From positions 1-64,000 of the forward strand of contig FMBT01000386.1 in the NCBI GenBank assembly GCA_900095095.1: a stretch of DNA of 64,000 nucleotides, written 5' to 3'. Under the pieces are notes generated by a model that was given only the letters and a program-made list of their open reading frames with translations, ran no database searches and was not told where the DNA came from. Position numbers and translations under genes: made by a program. Source of the DNA: Fragilariopsis cylindrus CCMP1102. Taxonomy: Eukaryota > Bacillariophyta > Bacillariophyceae > Bacillariales > Bacillariaceae. Below, piece by piece: positions 1 to 11,656 of this stretch; within the stretch, counting starts at the first letter, position 1; each line of letters begins with the position of its first letter.

Positions 1-775
1 TCGATGCAATATAAATGATAGGTAATAGTTTTTAATAAGATAAAATCCAACTAATACGAATAGCCATAGTATAGTAATAAATGAAATGTTTCTTAAAATG
101 TATACTAGTGTCTTATTTAGTTACAATCACGAACGATTATTCTGGACCTTTTTGGGAAAAACCCGGGTGATATCTGCCATTGGTGGATTACAACTATAGT
201 CCATATGGTTGTCGATGTAACAGTGAACAGAACTGAATTTGTCTGGTTTGAAACCAGTAGTGATACCAGAATCATCTTCCGTTCCAGTGTTGTTAGTTAG
301 GGGTAAAATAAAAAACACTAGGATCGGGTGAATACACCGTGGTGTGATATTGCATATTAACTCTTGGGAAGAGATGCTCGTCGGACTTTATTCGGGGTTC
401 GGTCGACGTTTTTGTATGGTACTTAGTACGAAAAATTGGGTGGGCGTTATTTTACTGTTACAAGAGAACACCTACAGAAGGGAATCGCAAAAAAAAAACA
501 CGAATATACAGGATTTGATTTAAAAAAAAAGGATATCAAAGACGGTGATAATCGATGGGGGTGAAATTCCAAATTCCGTGATTTTTGGACTCATCGCGCA
601 CCATATCGAAGGATTCGTGATGATACCACCTTAATGTCACATCTATTTTGAAAATACTAATACCGTAATATATGTAGGACTATTATACCAAGTTCATCTA
701 CCAATATACAGGTATACATTATCCTAGATGTAGACCCACGCGTTACTCTATTAATACAATACAACTAAAATCGTC
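1..775. other. Intergenic, no gene recognised
   Basis: AT-rich DNA upstream of the glycosyltransferase gene. The only open frame (127-318, minus strand, 63 codons) has no recognisable domain and is probably chance. No RNA gene or repeat was seen. Confidence 0.55.
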
Positions 776-2161
776 ATGGGATTCTATCGACTGACGAACA
801 ATCGTCTCGAGACCTTTCTTTTCTGCTTGACGATCTTTTTCGGAGTAATATTCTCAATAACTTTCGTGAAACTCCAGCTCAAAGTTTTGGAACAAGTACA
901 AGGCGACGACGTTTTAGATCATGAGATTTTTAATCTAAAAAATGATACGGAGATTATTGTTGGTACCGCGAAGAGCGTTATTCGTACACCCCAATCTGGA
1001 GAATCTAAATCTAAATCTTCTTCTTTTTCAACATTGACACGGAACAACGATAATAAGGAAAGCTCTACAACGGCGGATCAAAATAATACCAATTACTTAT
1101 TGGTACCAACAGATAATATTACGATAAAAAATAATGAGTCCCATAATAATCACGAAGATGTTATAGAATTTCAACGTCAAGAAGGGTGTGTGATTGTTAC
1201 CAAGGTGCACGGACCGCATCAATTGGCGTTGTTGAAACAGTCCTTGTGTTTGCTCCGTTATGCCTACAATAGTAGAGTCAATTATGATATCGTTTTGTTC
1301 ACTACTTTACCAATAGGAGACAACGAAACTTTGTTGGTTGATATCCGTAATATATTAAAACCAGCCATTATAACAGTTGTTTTGGATAATATTGGGATCG
1401 TTAATGAAATACATAAATTATCACCAATTCGGCGACAAAAATTCTTACAACGATGTAATGTAACATCTCCAGATCAAATAACATGGGATTCTGTTTGTTA
1501 TGAGGAAGGATTTGGATCGAGAATTAGTTATAATTGGCAGGCAGAGTTTCGTTCATGGCATATTTGGCGGCATCAAAGTTTACAACGATACCGATATATG
1601 ATGTGGTTAGATACGGATGCATTTTGTACACAAAAATGGGATCGAGATCCGATTGCTATTGCAGTAAAAAATCAAATGGTAATTTATTTTGATAATTATC
1701 CACAGGGTAGAGCGAAGGCTGCACAATCCAAAGTGAAGGAAGTTTTTGGAAAGTATCTTTGTGGAGCACGGAAATTACCAAATGGTCAAATGTCTACGAC
1801 TTTGGATGATACATGTGGTGGGTCACAACTTTGGACACTACATGGCTTTTTCCATATTACAGACTTAGACTTTTTCAGGCAAAAACAGGTCATTCATTGG
1901 GCCGAAACAATGATTGGGGATTGCTTTCTATGTCGACAATTCGACGATCAACTAGCTGTTACCGTTCCCACCTTTGTACTAGCACCGGAACGTTCATGGG
2001 ATATGTACAAGAGTGGAGTGGAACTAAAGATTTTTCACAATAATAAAATAGATGGAAAACGAAATAAGAAAGCAGGTGGGTTCTTGAATTACTGGAATGA
2101 CAACGCAGAAAGACAATTTCCAGAAGCATGGAACAAATGCGAGATTACAGAAGGTAGCTAG
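776..2161 (+). CDS. Type II membrane glycosyltransferase, possibly GT15-like
   Basis: Single exon, 461 aa. Residues about 13-32 form one hydrophobic segment close to the N-terminus, the layout of a Golgi type II anchor. A Ser/Asn-rich stem follows to about residue 130. The catalytic part has the DxD-type metal/nucleotide-sugar motif in MMWLDTDAFC (about 277-286), preceded by the conserved-looking YNWQAEFRSWHIWRHQSL, and a later HGFFHITDLDFFR block. The order (Tyr/Trp block, DTD, then a W/H/F-rich acceptor region) resembles the fungal KRE2/MNT1 alpha-1,2-mannosyltransferases (GT15). That assignment is inference; another GT-A family is possible. Likely role: transfer of a sugar to glycoproteins or glycolipids in the Golgi. 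No frame defects. The stop codon runs into a short GCTA repeat. Confidence 0.6.
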   Translation: MGFYRLTNNRLETFLFCLTIFFGVIFSITFVKLQLKVLEQVQGDDVLDHEIFNLKNDTEIIVGTAKSVIRTPQSGESKSKSSSFSTLTRNNDNKESSTTADQNNTNYLLVPTDNITIKNNESHNNHEDVIEFQRQEGCVIVTKVHGPHQLALLKQSLCLLRYAYNSRVNYDIVLFTTLPIGDNETLLVDIRNILKPAIITVVLDNIGIVNEIHKLSPIRRQKFLQRCNVTSPDQITWDSVCYEEGFGSRISYNWQAEFRSWHIWRHQSLQRYRYMMWLDTDAFCTQKWDRDPIAIAVKNQMVIYFDNYPQGRAKAAQSKVKEVFGKYLCGARKLPNGQMSTTLDDTCGGSQLWTLHGFFHITDLDFFRQKQVIHWAETMIGDCFLCRQFDDQLAVTVPTFVLAPERSWDMYKSGVELKIFHNNKIDGKRNKKAGGFLNYWNDNAERQFPEAWNKCEITEGS

Positions 2162-2590
2162 CTAGCTAGCTAGAATCTATAAAGCGTATATGAAGTTGAT
2201 TTCTAATTCATAATAATATCTAGTAGATATGAAGCTAAAAAAGAATTGATTTGTATCTAAAACTATCAAACTGAAACTTTGAACGTATCTAGATGTTTCA
2301 GTCTTTGCGAGGCCATTCTTCCCTCATAAACAAATATTACGGCCAAATCTCTTCAATTCATATGTTTGCTTATTACATTGTAAATCTCAATATAGAGTAG
2401 TATTAGAGTAAAGTACAAGTAACAAAGATTAATGTCCATCAATAAGTTTTCTATTTCTGAATTATTATAGTCTGGAACTGTTTATTGGGTTACGATGGTC
2501 AGTTATACGCCTCAAGGACGATTAAAGCTTCCTAGCAAACCTCTAGTAGTAGCTGTAAGAAGAAAAACTTTCCAAGATAATATAATATAT
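2162..2590. other. Intergenic between convergent genes
   Basis: The stretch opens with about four GCTA units overlapping the upstream stop region. The rest is AT-rich, and no gene or terminator motif is recognisable. Confidence 0.5.
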
Positions 2591-3619
2591 TCAACATTCC
2601 ACCAAAAGATCTTGATTCACACCCTGTCCTACCTGACGCATGATGTGATTTGCTGCACGTGGGGCTAACGTGGTAGCCAAATAATGCTCTCCTTCTGTAT
2701 CGGTCAACTCTAGATGACCAAAACCAAGGTCCTTCTTTTGGACGGTACGTCCACTCTTGTATACTGTAAGGTCGTCGGCATCAAACAACAGCCATTGCAA
2801 TGCAATTTCGGTTAATCCAACTCGTCCACCACTCCAGAATGTATGCTCAAGTGTCCCATCAGACAAAATAGAGATGACTACACAAAGTACCAACTTTGCA
2901 GTTTCGGGTGTTGCTGTATAAACGCTAGTAAGATCATCAAGAATACCGTCCCGTACAGTCTCTTCAAATTCTAGTCGTCGTCCTCGATGACATTGCTTCC
3001 GTGGACTATTATTAGTATTATTAGTATATGGTTTATGAAGTACGTCCACATCAAGGTCATCTTCGTCGAGTTCTTCAACTCGTGATGAACGAGCTTCGTC
3101 ATCAATATCAATCGTAACCATAATGTCGGCCTTTGAAATTCCTATTGGTAGTTGGAATTCGCCATCGGTTCTGACACTAGTATTGGTACTGGAAATCCTA
3201 CTCGACGATGATTGGACATTATAACTACCATGGTCCCGAAAATCAAGTGAGAGGGATCGAGTCTTTATTTCGGCCTCGGATTTGATATAATCTTCAGCAT
3301 CATTCTTGTCTTCCTCTTTGCTATAATTGGTTATAAATTCGACATAAGGTCGTTCTTCTTCTATTCTTCTTGTGTGGTTATTATTATTATTATTATTTGA
3401 TCTCTCCATGTACCCTATCGAAGGACGACTTGTTATACTACTGTGACAACTGTCATCATCTTGCGAACTCGTCGAATAAGACGCTGAATATGCAGTAGAA
3501 GAGCAGTGCGTCGAAGCGGTAGACGGCTTACGTTTTAAGGATACATGTGTGGGAGGGAGGATATATTTATCGTCATAGCCTTGGTCGGGAAGTTCGAAAC
3601 GAATTGCCGTTGGTGCCAT
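2591..3619 (-). CDS. Hypothetical protein, Ser/Asp-rich N-terminus with conserved-looking C-terminal domain
   Basis: Single exon, 342 aa, not recognised. The first ~210 residues are low complexity: Ser/Thr runs, an Asn run and acidic stretches. The last ~120 residues are ordinary globular sequence, starting near DGILDDLTSVYTATPETAKL and ending LVEC. No catalytic motif, membrane segment or signal peptide is visible. The disordered tail plus compact C-terminal domain suggests a regulatory or adaptor protein, but no function can be assigned. Confidence 0.6.
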   Translation of the reverse strand: MAPTAIRFELPDQGYDDKYILPPTHVSLKRKPSTASTHCSSTAYSASYSTSSQDDDSCHSSITSRPSIGYMERSNNNNNNNHTRRIEEERPYVEFITNYSKEEDKNDAEDYIKSEAEIKTRSLSLDFRDHGSYNVQSSSSRISSTNTSVRTDGEFQLPIGISKADIMVTIDIDDEARSSRVEELDEDDLDVDVLHKPYTNNTNNSPRKQCHRGRRLEFEETVRDGILDDLTSVYTATPETAKLVLCVVISILSDGTLEHTFWSGGRVGLTEIALQWLLFDADDLTVYKSGRTVQKKDLGFGHLELTDTEGEHYLATTLAPRAANHIMRQVGQGVNQDLLVEC

Positions 3620-4941
3620 GTTAATGGATGTTTATTACTCTTAAACGAAGAAGATTTATTGTATTATTCCTCGTATTTTAAAAAGAATGAGCATTTACAA
3701 ACAGATTATTGAACAAACTTTTTAAATTCAATTCGGAGTTCCATAAAAGTTGGCTTTCTTGATCAAAATTGATTGATCGATCTTGTTACTTGTGAACCTC
3801 GACAAATTGAAAATTCTTAAAAATGCTCTTTACATACCGTTAAAAAAAAGACTTAACACCGCGCGACCAGCAATTTGCTACTCCGAATAACTTCAAAATC
3901 TTTGTTCTATATGTAAATATTGCTTGGGTAATCAATCGTGTTATGATACGGTGTCTGCTCCATTGTACTACTACTGCATACAGTAGACACAAGATGGAGC
4001 CAGCTAGCTAATAGTCACATATGACTATACATTCCTAGTTTGTAGACAGTTGACACTTGATCAGCTATTTCCCACAAAGGAGCTTCTGGCACTTACTTCC
4101 TGGAACTGGATTAACATATACCACCACAGGATGCTCTCGCATTATCTTAATTGATGTCTAGATCACAATTCATTGTAGCATATCTATCAATGTACTATAT
4201 TACTAGTAAAGTAGTATATAACCCTGCTAGGGTATAGTTATGAATATTGTTATTAGGGTATATTAGGTAATTGAATATATTCTTGTGACTTGTAACATGT
4301 GTAAACAAGAAAGGTAAACATTTTGACCTTACACTAGATCTACTATTGATATAAGGCTGTGGGGCCCTTTTTGACCAAAAAGAGGAATGAACATAAGGCT
4401 GGTAAAAAAGCTAAAGAGTTGAATTAGAAATCTCAACAACATCATTGAATAGTAATATAAATGTCAAATATCTAATCGTCCTGGAAAGGTTGGAAGGTTA
4501 TAGATATGGTATGTTGAAATATACCTACATCTAGACACACCTACCATTTAGGAAATACAATGTGGGAGCTCAGGATCCTGCTGATTTATAGTAACAAAAT
4601 TTGAAAGGCAGTACCAAACCAAATATGATTACAAATGTTTCATACATTTTTCAAAAGACTACTAGACTTCACCTTTTAAAGAATTGAAAAAACTGAGCAG
4701 CAGTAGAAGACATACATATTATCTTCCAAATCTTTGAATTTATGTATCCTCTTGCTACTTTTTAATTTATGCTTGAATTTGGTCACATCTCACATAGTCA
4801 ATTAAATAATATGGCCTTCCAATAATAAGTGCGCAGTACGATATTTTATAACAATCATTGTGTCATATATCCATTTCTTTCTAATTTGTGGTGTGGCTGA
4901 TACTTTTTATAACAAAAACAATAAAATTAAATTAGACTGTC
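3620..4941. other. Long intergenic region, nothing recognised
   Basis: About 1.3 kb of AT-rich sequence between two minus-strand genes. No open frame of note, no tRNA and no inverted or tandem repeat of length were found. It should hold the promoter of the downstream hypothetical (start 3619) and the 3' UTR of the LURP-one-like gene. Confidence 0.5.
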
Positions 4942-6084
4942 CTATGTAATATTATCATCATCATCATCTTCGTAATACTCGTCGTTGTTTTCGTTGTAAT
5001 ATCCTTCTTCATCGTAACCTTCGTCGTAATAGCCCCCATCATCGTTATAGCTCTCTTCGTAGTCTTGGTATCCGTCGTCTGGTTGTTGCTGTTGTTGTTG
5101 TTGATTTTGAAGATGTCGACTTGATCCTGGTTTAGTACCACCTGTAATAACACTTGCATCAAATTCCTCTAGGGAATCATCATCATCATCGATGTGTTCC
5201 TTTTCTTGATAACCAATTATAGAAACAAGAGGTTGACATAATGCCTTGTCGAATGCGTATGCGATACAAAGTGCTGCAAGTAAATCATTCCCTCGTTCAA
5301 CTTCCAGTAAATTCTTTGCTTGGTCGATATTGATTTCAGGATCACCTGCACCGGGACGATGTAAATCTAGTTGCCATTTACCGAATCGGACCATAGGTGT
5401 ACAACAAACGGTCATACTACCCAACCAGCCATGCATTGCTTCTAATTGTACATCGGTGCCACCCATATCTTCATTGTGAACAGAATACGCATATCGGCAT
5501 TTCATTGGTCGGACGGATAAGAAAGAGAATGGATATACAGATTTACCATACATATCTCGTTCTTTATATTTAGGCTGGTCAGGAAAATTAGGTGCGTACG
5601 TACAAAAATCCCATCCGTCTAACCATGATTTAGTAATAAGTCGACGTTTCACATAACATAGTTTATGTCCATTCTCATCACCGAATATAGCCTCATACGC
5701 GCCCATAGCATGATGTTGTACATCTAAGACGGAAAAAATTGGATTGCCGAATGTATCTGTTATTAGTGTATCGGGTTCCCACGCACCGTACGGGATCTTC
5801 AAACCAATCAATTCTTTAGTAAGTGGCAAATCTGCCATACAACGTTGGTCCTGTTTTTGTTTTTGTTTATCGAGTTGAATTGAATTGAATATATAAGGAA
5901 GGAAAAGGGGCAGGTTAGGATAAATTGAACGAACGATGATAGATGATACGAAGGAATCGAAGTTACGGGGTTAATTCATTACACTTTGGCGGAGGAGTAA
6001 TAAGAACAGTAAGATTCTGACGACGACGACGACGACAATGCATGCATGCATGCACACATAGAACTTAAAACATACCTCTGCCAT
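4942..6084 (-). CDS. LURP-one-related / tubby C-terminal-like protein
   Basis: The main exon starts with ATG at 5838 and encodes 298 aa. The core runs from about residue 15 to 215 and has the LOR/phospholipid-scramblase-like layout: a beta-rich repeat pattern (PIFSVLDVQHHAMGAYEAIF, YEAIFGDENGHKLCYVKRRL) and a final hydrophobic helix NDLLAALCIAYAFDKAL, which matches the helix closing the tubby-like barrel. The tail is very acidic with Asp, Gln and Tyr/Asp-rich runs. A better 5' end is likely: ATG GCA GAG at 6084-6076 is followed by GTATG, and a CAG acceptor at 5853-5851 leads in frame into GAC CAA CGT TGT ATG, so the protein would begin MAEDQRCMADLP with a 225-bp intron. LOR proteins bind membranes or phosphoinositides. 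The exact role here is unknown. Confidence 0.6.
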
Positions 6085-6146
6085 TTTAAAGATAATATGT
6101 TTATATATATTTGTTTATTTATCACAGATCACAACTATCTCACTCC

Positions 6147-6193
<47 letters not shown>

Positions 6194-6664
6194 TTGTCTA
6201 AGACTAATAGGACTCTTAAGATGTTCAAATGTGTGTCGATCTGTCGTTCTGTTATTCTATATTAATTCTACTCGTTTACTTTAAACTATATAGTACTGTG
6301 TACTAGTAACTTATGGAGTCTCTCTTTTGTTGTTTCGTTTTTTTGGTTAAATAAAAAAAAATCCAGTCACTATTATTTGCTTCGTAAAGAAGTCATAATG
6401 TCTCGCGCGTTTTTAATGTTTGATTTTGGGGGAGGGGTGTATGTGGTTGCTTAATTTATTTTCGTTGTAAAGCAAAACTGCTATTATTTTGAAAAGAACA
6501 AGAGAATGCATTCTTCACTAAGTAAGTACAGTAATCCTTTTTACGATTATTCGACATACTTTTAGGAAAGTTTCAATGCATGCCCTTTTTTTGCTGTTTT
6601 GCTTGTTGATGGCATATATTCTACCAACTGACAAATTCAATTCCAGTTCGCAATTTTTCTAAAA
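6085..6664. other. Divergent intergenic region
   Basis: Lies between the minus-strand LURP-one-like gene and the plus-strand O-methyltransferase, so it should carry both promoters. It contains a CT dinucleotide repeat (separate entry) and short A/T runs. No other element is recognised. Confidence 0.5.
6151..6190. repeat. CT microsatellite
   Basis: Uninterrupted CT dinucleotide repeat of about 20 units, inside the promoter interval of two divergent genes. A polypyrimidine tract of this kind can act as a GAGA-like promoter element, but that role is only inference. Confidence 0.9.
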
Positions 6665-7925
6665 ATGTCGAAGATCACCGCCGTTGTCACCGTTTGTGCC
6701 GTTCCCGTCTTGGCGATTCTCGTCCTCATCGCCACCTCTCCCAATGGTGTCACGCCGCCGCATATTCCCGATGGAAGCTTCACCGGTCTGATCCCGCCGT
6801 GGCCAGTTTTCAAGGTTGCGGTCAAAATCAATTCGTTCTTCGCCACCGCGGCACGTGTGACGACGCCACCCGATGTAGCGGCACTGGAACTTGCTACCGC
6901 GTGGTGGAAATCGGAGGTTGTTTACGGTCTTGGTTACAACGGTATCTTCGATTTGGTGGCATCTAGATCCATGACGTGCCGTGATGTTGCAACCGAGTTG
7001 GACCTCCAAGAATTCGTCGTCTGCCAGTACATGGAGGCCGGAGTCCAGTTGCATGTGATGGAGAAAAACGATTCATCCGATAGTCCTGTTCCTACTTACT
7101 CGTTGACGCCAGTGGGCGATATGTATCTCAAGGATAACCTCCATAGTTTTTTGATGATGATCAACGAGGAGACACGAGATGCGTGGAGGGGAGCATCCAC
7201 CAAGGTCATCAAGTCGGGGAAGGTCAGCGGCTTTCAGGCCAGCTTTGGCGGGAAGGATTTTTGGACCTACAACAACGACCATCCCGAGAAGGGAGCGCAA
7301 TTTGACCGTGCGATGAAGTCACTAGGGGGAGGGCCTACCGGTGCCATGATTTCGGATTGGAAGCCATCGCGCGAAGACATTATGTTCTGTGATATCGGTG
7401 GCGGTCTCGGTCACGTGCTCGCTCACGTGTTGGAACACTATCCTCACATGAAGGGTATGGTTCTCGACCAACCGGAGTCGGCCAAGCGTGCAACCGAGTA
7501 TTTGAAGGAGAGGGGACTATCGAATCGAGCCGAGGCTGTCGGTGGCAGTTTCTTTGACCCCTTCCCAGAGAAGTTCTCGGAATGCGACGTATACCATATA
7601 AGATACATCATTCATGATTGGCCCGATGCAGAGAACGTATTGATATTGAAGAATATCAAAGAATCGGCAGCAAACGCACCGACGAAGTCGAAGAAGAGCG
7701 TCGCCGTCGTGGGACCAAGTCATCGATACGGGAGCCTCTCCGGCAATGGAGCAAAGCAAACGATTGATGTCGATCAATATGGTGGCGTCCAATCCGTATG
7801 GATCACGCGAACGGACCGTTTCGGAACACGAGGAACTCTTCACTGCCGCTGGCTTTAGCGGAGCCAAAGATATCAAAGTGACATCGTTGCGTACCATCCA
7901 GACCCTTTTGGAAGCGGAGATTTGA
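6665..7925 (+). CDS. SAM-dependent O-methyltransferase (Methyltransf_2 family), frameshifted
   Basis: Resembles caffeate/hydroxyindole-type O-methyltransferases. An N-terminal hydrophobic segment (residues ~5-23) precedes a winged-helix-like dimerisation region. The SAM-binding glycine motif is FCDIGGGLGHVLAHVLEHYP (about 239-258). The acidic VLDQPE follows, and the catalytic-base region is IIHDWPDAENVL with His near residue 317. The open frame stops at 7858, but the family C-terminus (MEQSKRLMSINM, then EELFTAAGFSGA) continues in the +1 frame to TGA at 7923-7925. The break is one extra G in the GGG run near 7711-7713. Read through it, the protein is about 419 aa, normal for the family. Third codon positions are visibly richer in G/C than in neighbouring genes. 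The frame break may be a pseudogene mutation or a sequence error. Confidence 0.75.
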
Positions 7926-8469
7926 TGGGATAATAGGGCAGTCGAATTGAATTGGTGATATGCTGTTGTATAGTTCTAGTTCTAATTTATCCTGTTGAAT
8001 TATCTACGAGACAAAAGAGAACCACTTGTGAAAAGAGAACCCCTCTCGCCGGTTTAAGCTCTATCTCAACAGTAACAGTAATATTAAGCAAACATTGAAC
8101 ATCATGAAGAAGGGCAGGGCCACTGCCCGGGATCTCCTCATTATGTTTTTTGTTCAGAACATTTCTGTAATTCATTTACTATTAGACTTACTGCAGATAT
8201 TATTAGGTAAATTCTTATATAGTCGCTGGTAGAAGTGTTTATGATTATTTTAATATATAATTAGGATTAGAGTTTTGAACAAAGATTTCACGCGCGTGTA
8301 ATAGGTTCCAAGAGTTGTCGCGCGCGCATGTTCCGTTCCTTTCAGTTGGAAAGAGACTTGTAATAACCAGCTTGGATACGACTCAAATGTTCACACGATA
8401 TCCTCGTACGACGAAAGGAAGCGAAAGGAACAAGCGAAACGGCTTGTCAATATCATAAAATAATAAAAT
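7926..8469. other. Intergenic, nothing recognised
   Basis: Contains several short GCGC-rich words (around 8290 and 8322) and AT-rich sequence upstream of the sulfotransferase start. A 62-codon minus-strand frame (7987-8175) has no recognisable content. Confidence 0.5.
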
Positions 8470-9836
8470 ATGAAAACTATTTGCCATACAATGTACTCAA
8501 AACTTGTCCCTCAGACGAGATGTAGAAGAGTGATCGGAATCTTGTTATTCTTTATGATGTCATATGGAATATTCATTCAATTGATTGGAGGAAGCATGAC
8601 GAATATTTCCTTGGACCAAGAAGGAACAAAGACGATGATGAAAGGAACAACCTCATTGAAGACGAACACTACTACTACTACTGTTACGACTACTAATACA
8701 GATAAAGCTACCACTATAACATTGAATAAATTAAAAGTATCACAAAAAGAGAAAAAATTACAACTCAAGCCATCAAGATTGTCACAAATATTGTCGTCAT
8801 TCAGATCATCATCATCATCGTCGTCGTCGTCGTCGTCCAGGAATAATAACAAGATTATATTCTATTTACATATACATAAAAGTGGTGGTTCATCGATGTG
8901 TAAACAAGCACAGTTACAACGTCTTCGATCTAACTATCAGAAGAATTGTAATGTTCAAAAAGACCAGCGTTGTTGTGGTAATGAAGATTCAATAAATGCA
9001 CAAGTCCGATTTGCACTAGATCGGAAAACATCACGTTATGAATTTGTTGCATGTGAAAAGGAAATGTATGATGCGATGGTTACAGATTATTATGACTATG
9101 TTGTTACATTACGAGAATCAATGAGTCGATACTTTTCTCATTGGAGTCATGTTAGGAGACTTGCTGTATTGAATCCATTGTACAAATACAACAATAAAAA
9201 GAAAAATAACAGAAACAGTAACGGTAACAGTAACAGTAACAGTAACAACTACAGCAATCACAATGACATTAGAACAAGAACGAGGGTGCTGCCACGAAAT
9301 ATTAATGACGTACATGATAAATACATTACACGTCAAGGTAAAATTCCTGTAGGGAATTTTAATACCTGGTTTAATTATCAACCTGATAATTTTAATATTA
9401 GAATGATTTGTGGTACACGTTGTACGAATATACCAAAATTCCAAATAACACCTGAATTATTTGAGTATACATTACAACGTGTATCATTGTTTTCTCATGT
9501 AATCTTTTTGGAGGATATGAAGGATACATACGAAACATTTAGAAAATCTATGGGATGGAACAAAAAAACCATTGTTCATGAAAATAAAAATAAAGAATAT
9601 ATAGTAGCACCTAGCAGCATTAGCAATAGTAAAAGTAGCAATAGACTGTTGTCGAACATGACGACGACAGCCGATATCAATAATAGTAGTGGTAACAACA
9701 ACAACAACAACAACAATTACAGTGATACAACTAATAATAATATAGTTTATGAACCATTCATGACAGTATTAGACGATGCGTTGTACGAATTTGCTCGACG
9801 AAAATATGAAAACAAAAAAAATGGCACAGTATTATT

Positions 9837-9868
<32 letters not shown>

Positions 9869-9978
9869 GGGAAAAAGAACAATTCAATAATCAAGAGTTA
9901 ATCAAACAATACTTTCAAGAAGGATCTTCCCGAGACTGCATAAATCCGTGCTGTGGAGAATGTTCTGTATGGCGATGA
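8470..9978 (+). CDS. Membrane-anchored carbohydrate sulfotransferase-like protein
   Basis: Single exon, 502 aa. A hydrophobic segment at residues about 22-40 gives a type II Golgi topology. The 5'-phosphosulfate-binding loop of PAPS-dependent sulfotransferases is clear in FYLHIHKSGGSSMCKQAQ, with Lys near residue 137. The second PAPS contact is plausibly YVVTLRESMSRYFSHWSH (Arg then Ser, about 213-230), the 3'-phosphate loop. Low-complexity inserts (Thr, Ser, Asn runs) sit between the conserved blocks, and the C-terminus is Cys-rich (CINPCCGECSVW). Expected reaction: transfer of sulfate from PAPS to a glycan hydroxyl in the Golgi lumen. The frame is intact. Confidence 0.72.
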
Positions 9979-10156
9979 TACGATGATCTCTAGAATTTAT
10001 TGACTGATTGATTGATTGTATACCATGATTGTATACGAAAGAGTAAGAAAAGATAAGAAGCAGAATTTTATTACCTACGCACGATGACGATGAAACGACA
10101 TTTAAGGCGACAATAATATAATATTGTCAAGATAGTAAAGTCTCTTATTATTATTA

Positions 10157-11656
10157 TTATTTCGACGAAAGATATTCTGTCTTCCAGTTGTGTAACAAAT
10201 CCAAGTCGACACCAGATCCACCACAAACTTCTAATACAATCGGTCCATCGACATCTTTTAGATGTATATCCCGCAGTCGTTTGCTGTAGGCCACCGCCAA
10301 TGCCGCGCCTTTGTGTCATGTTATGATAAATAATAGATGGTGAAGAATGATGAATATGGTGTGAGGAAAAAGATGATTGGAGTTCGATTTTCTCTTTCTC
10401 ATGACTCTCATCGTTTACAATAGTTAATAGAGTGAATACTTAAGAGAGAAAGCGAGAGAGAGAGAAGAAAAATATTTATCGCATAGAACATGACGAGCAA
10501 TATCAAACAACTTCTAATGTAATTTGGAAGAAACTTACCACAAGCAGGTTCAACCAACATACGATGATCTCTAGCGAACCTCACACAGGCGTCAATAGCC
10601 TCCTCATCAGTACATGCCGTCGCCGCAAATCCACCATCATGAGATCGGGCTCGATCGAGTGCAACTGGTGTACACGAGGTTGCACCTAAAGAGGTTGCGA
10701 TCGAATCAATTCCCGGCAACGTGATTGGACCACCACCAGCATCGTAGGCTTGCACGAAACACGAAGCGCCATTCGTTTCGGATGTAATCACTTTGGTTCG
10801 TAGCTTCCGTCGAGCACAGCCTTCTAATACACCACAAAGTAATCCCCCACCGCCCACTGACACGACGATAGCCCCGATTGAAGCATTGTCGTCGTCATCA
10901 TCTATGTTCAATTGATCAGATATTTCATCAACGATAGTACTGTGACCTGTCCATAAAAGTGGGTTATCGTATGGACTAACATATTTCGAGTCGTCGGGAT
11001 TAGCGTCGACCCGTTTTCGTGCTAAGGTATCAGCTTCATTCCAATTTTTTCCGTGTACTGTTACTTTCGCACCTAGAGATTTTAATTTTTCTAAAACAAG
11101 TGGTTTTGTCGTTTCTGGAACGATCACCGATACACCAAGTCCCAACCGAGAACCGACAGTTGCTACCGCCAACCCAGCATTCCCACCACTGGAACTAATA
11201 AGCTCAGTAGCTCCCTCTCTTTGGTATGTTGCACATAAATGAGCCATACCTCTGTCCTTTTATTGTTATATTGACCGTTCAAAAAAAAACAGAGTTATAA
11301 AAATTATTTAGAGACTTTTTTAAAACTTTTATCAATACGTGCAACTCACGTTTGACGTAACAATTACTTACTTTGAAGGACCCCGATGCTTGTAAAGCAT
11401 CCAATTTAAGATACACGGGTTTCCCTACTAACGCCGTTAATGGTTCGGAACGAATTAACGGCGTTTCACTAAAAAGATTCTCAGCTCCCTCCGACAAATC
11501 TGCATTATTATTATTATTAGACTTCATTATTGTTGATTTTGATGATGATGATGACGACGATCGAGAATTAAACCCAAATATAAATAATGGCGTCGTGATA
11601 GTCACTACTAACAGTAGTAAGCATCCAATCAACTTTTGTCGACAATGTTGTCTCAT
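10157..11656 (-). CDS. L-serine/L-threonine dehydratase-like PLP enzyme
   Basis: Three exons: 11656-11372, 11256-10539 and 10308-10157, joined by GT-AG introns of 115 and 230 bp in matching phases (384 aa). The PLP lysine is Lys95 in SGSFK, exactly at the first splice junction, continuing as DRGMAHL. The Ser/Gly phosphate-type loop is SSSGGNAGLAVA, and the tetraglycine-type loop is VVSVGGGGLLCGVLEGCARR. The third exon restores the family block EPACGAALAVAYS across the second intron. This is the fold-type II serine/threonine dehydratase family, which deaminates Ser to pyruvate or Thr to 2-oxobutyrate; a racemase is a possible alternative. Residues 9-28 are hydrophobic and may be a signal or organelle-targeting segment. 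Confidence 0.82.

Noticed and set aside
8577-8852. 91-codon antisense frame rich in Asp and Val inside the sulfotransferase gene
   Set aside because: It is the complement of Ser and Thr codon runs in the real gene.
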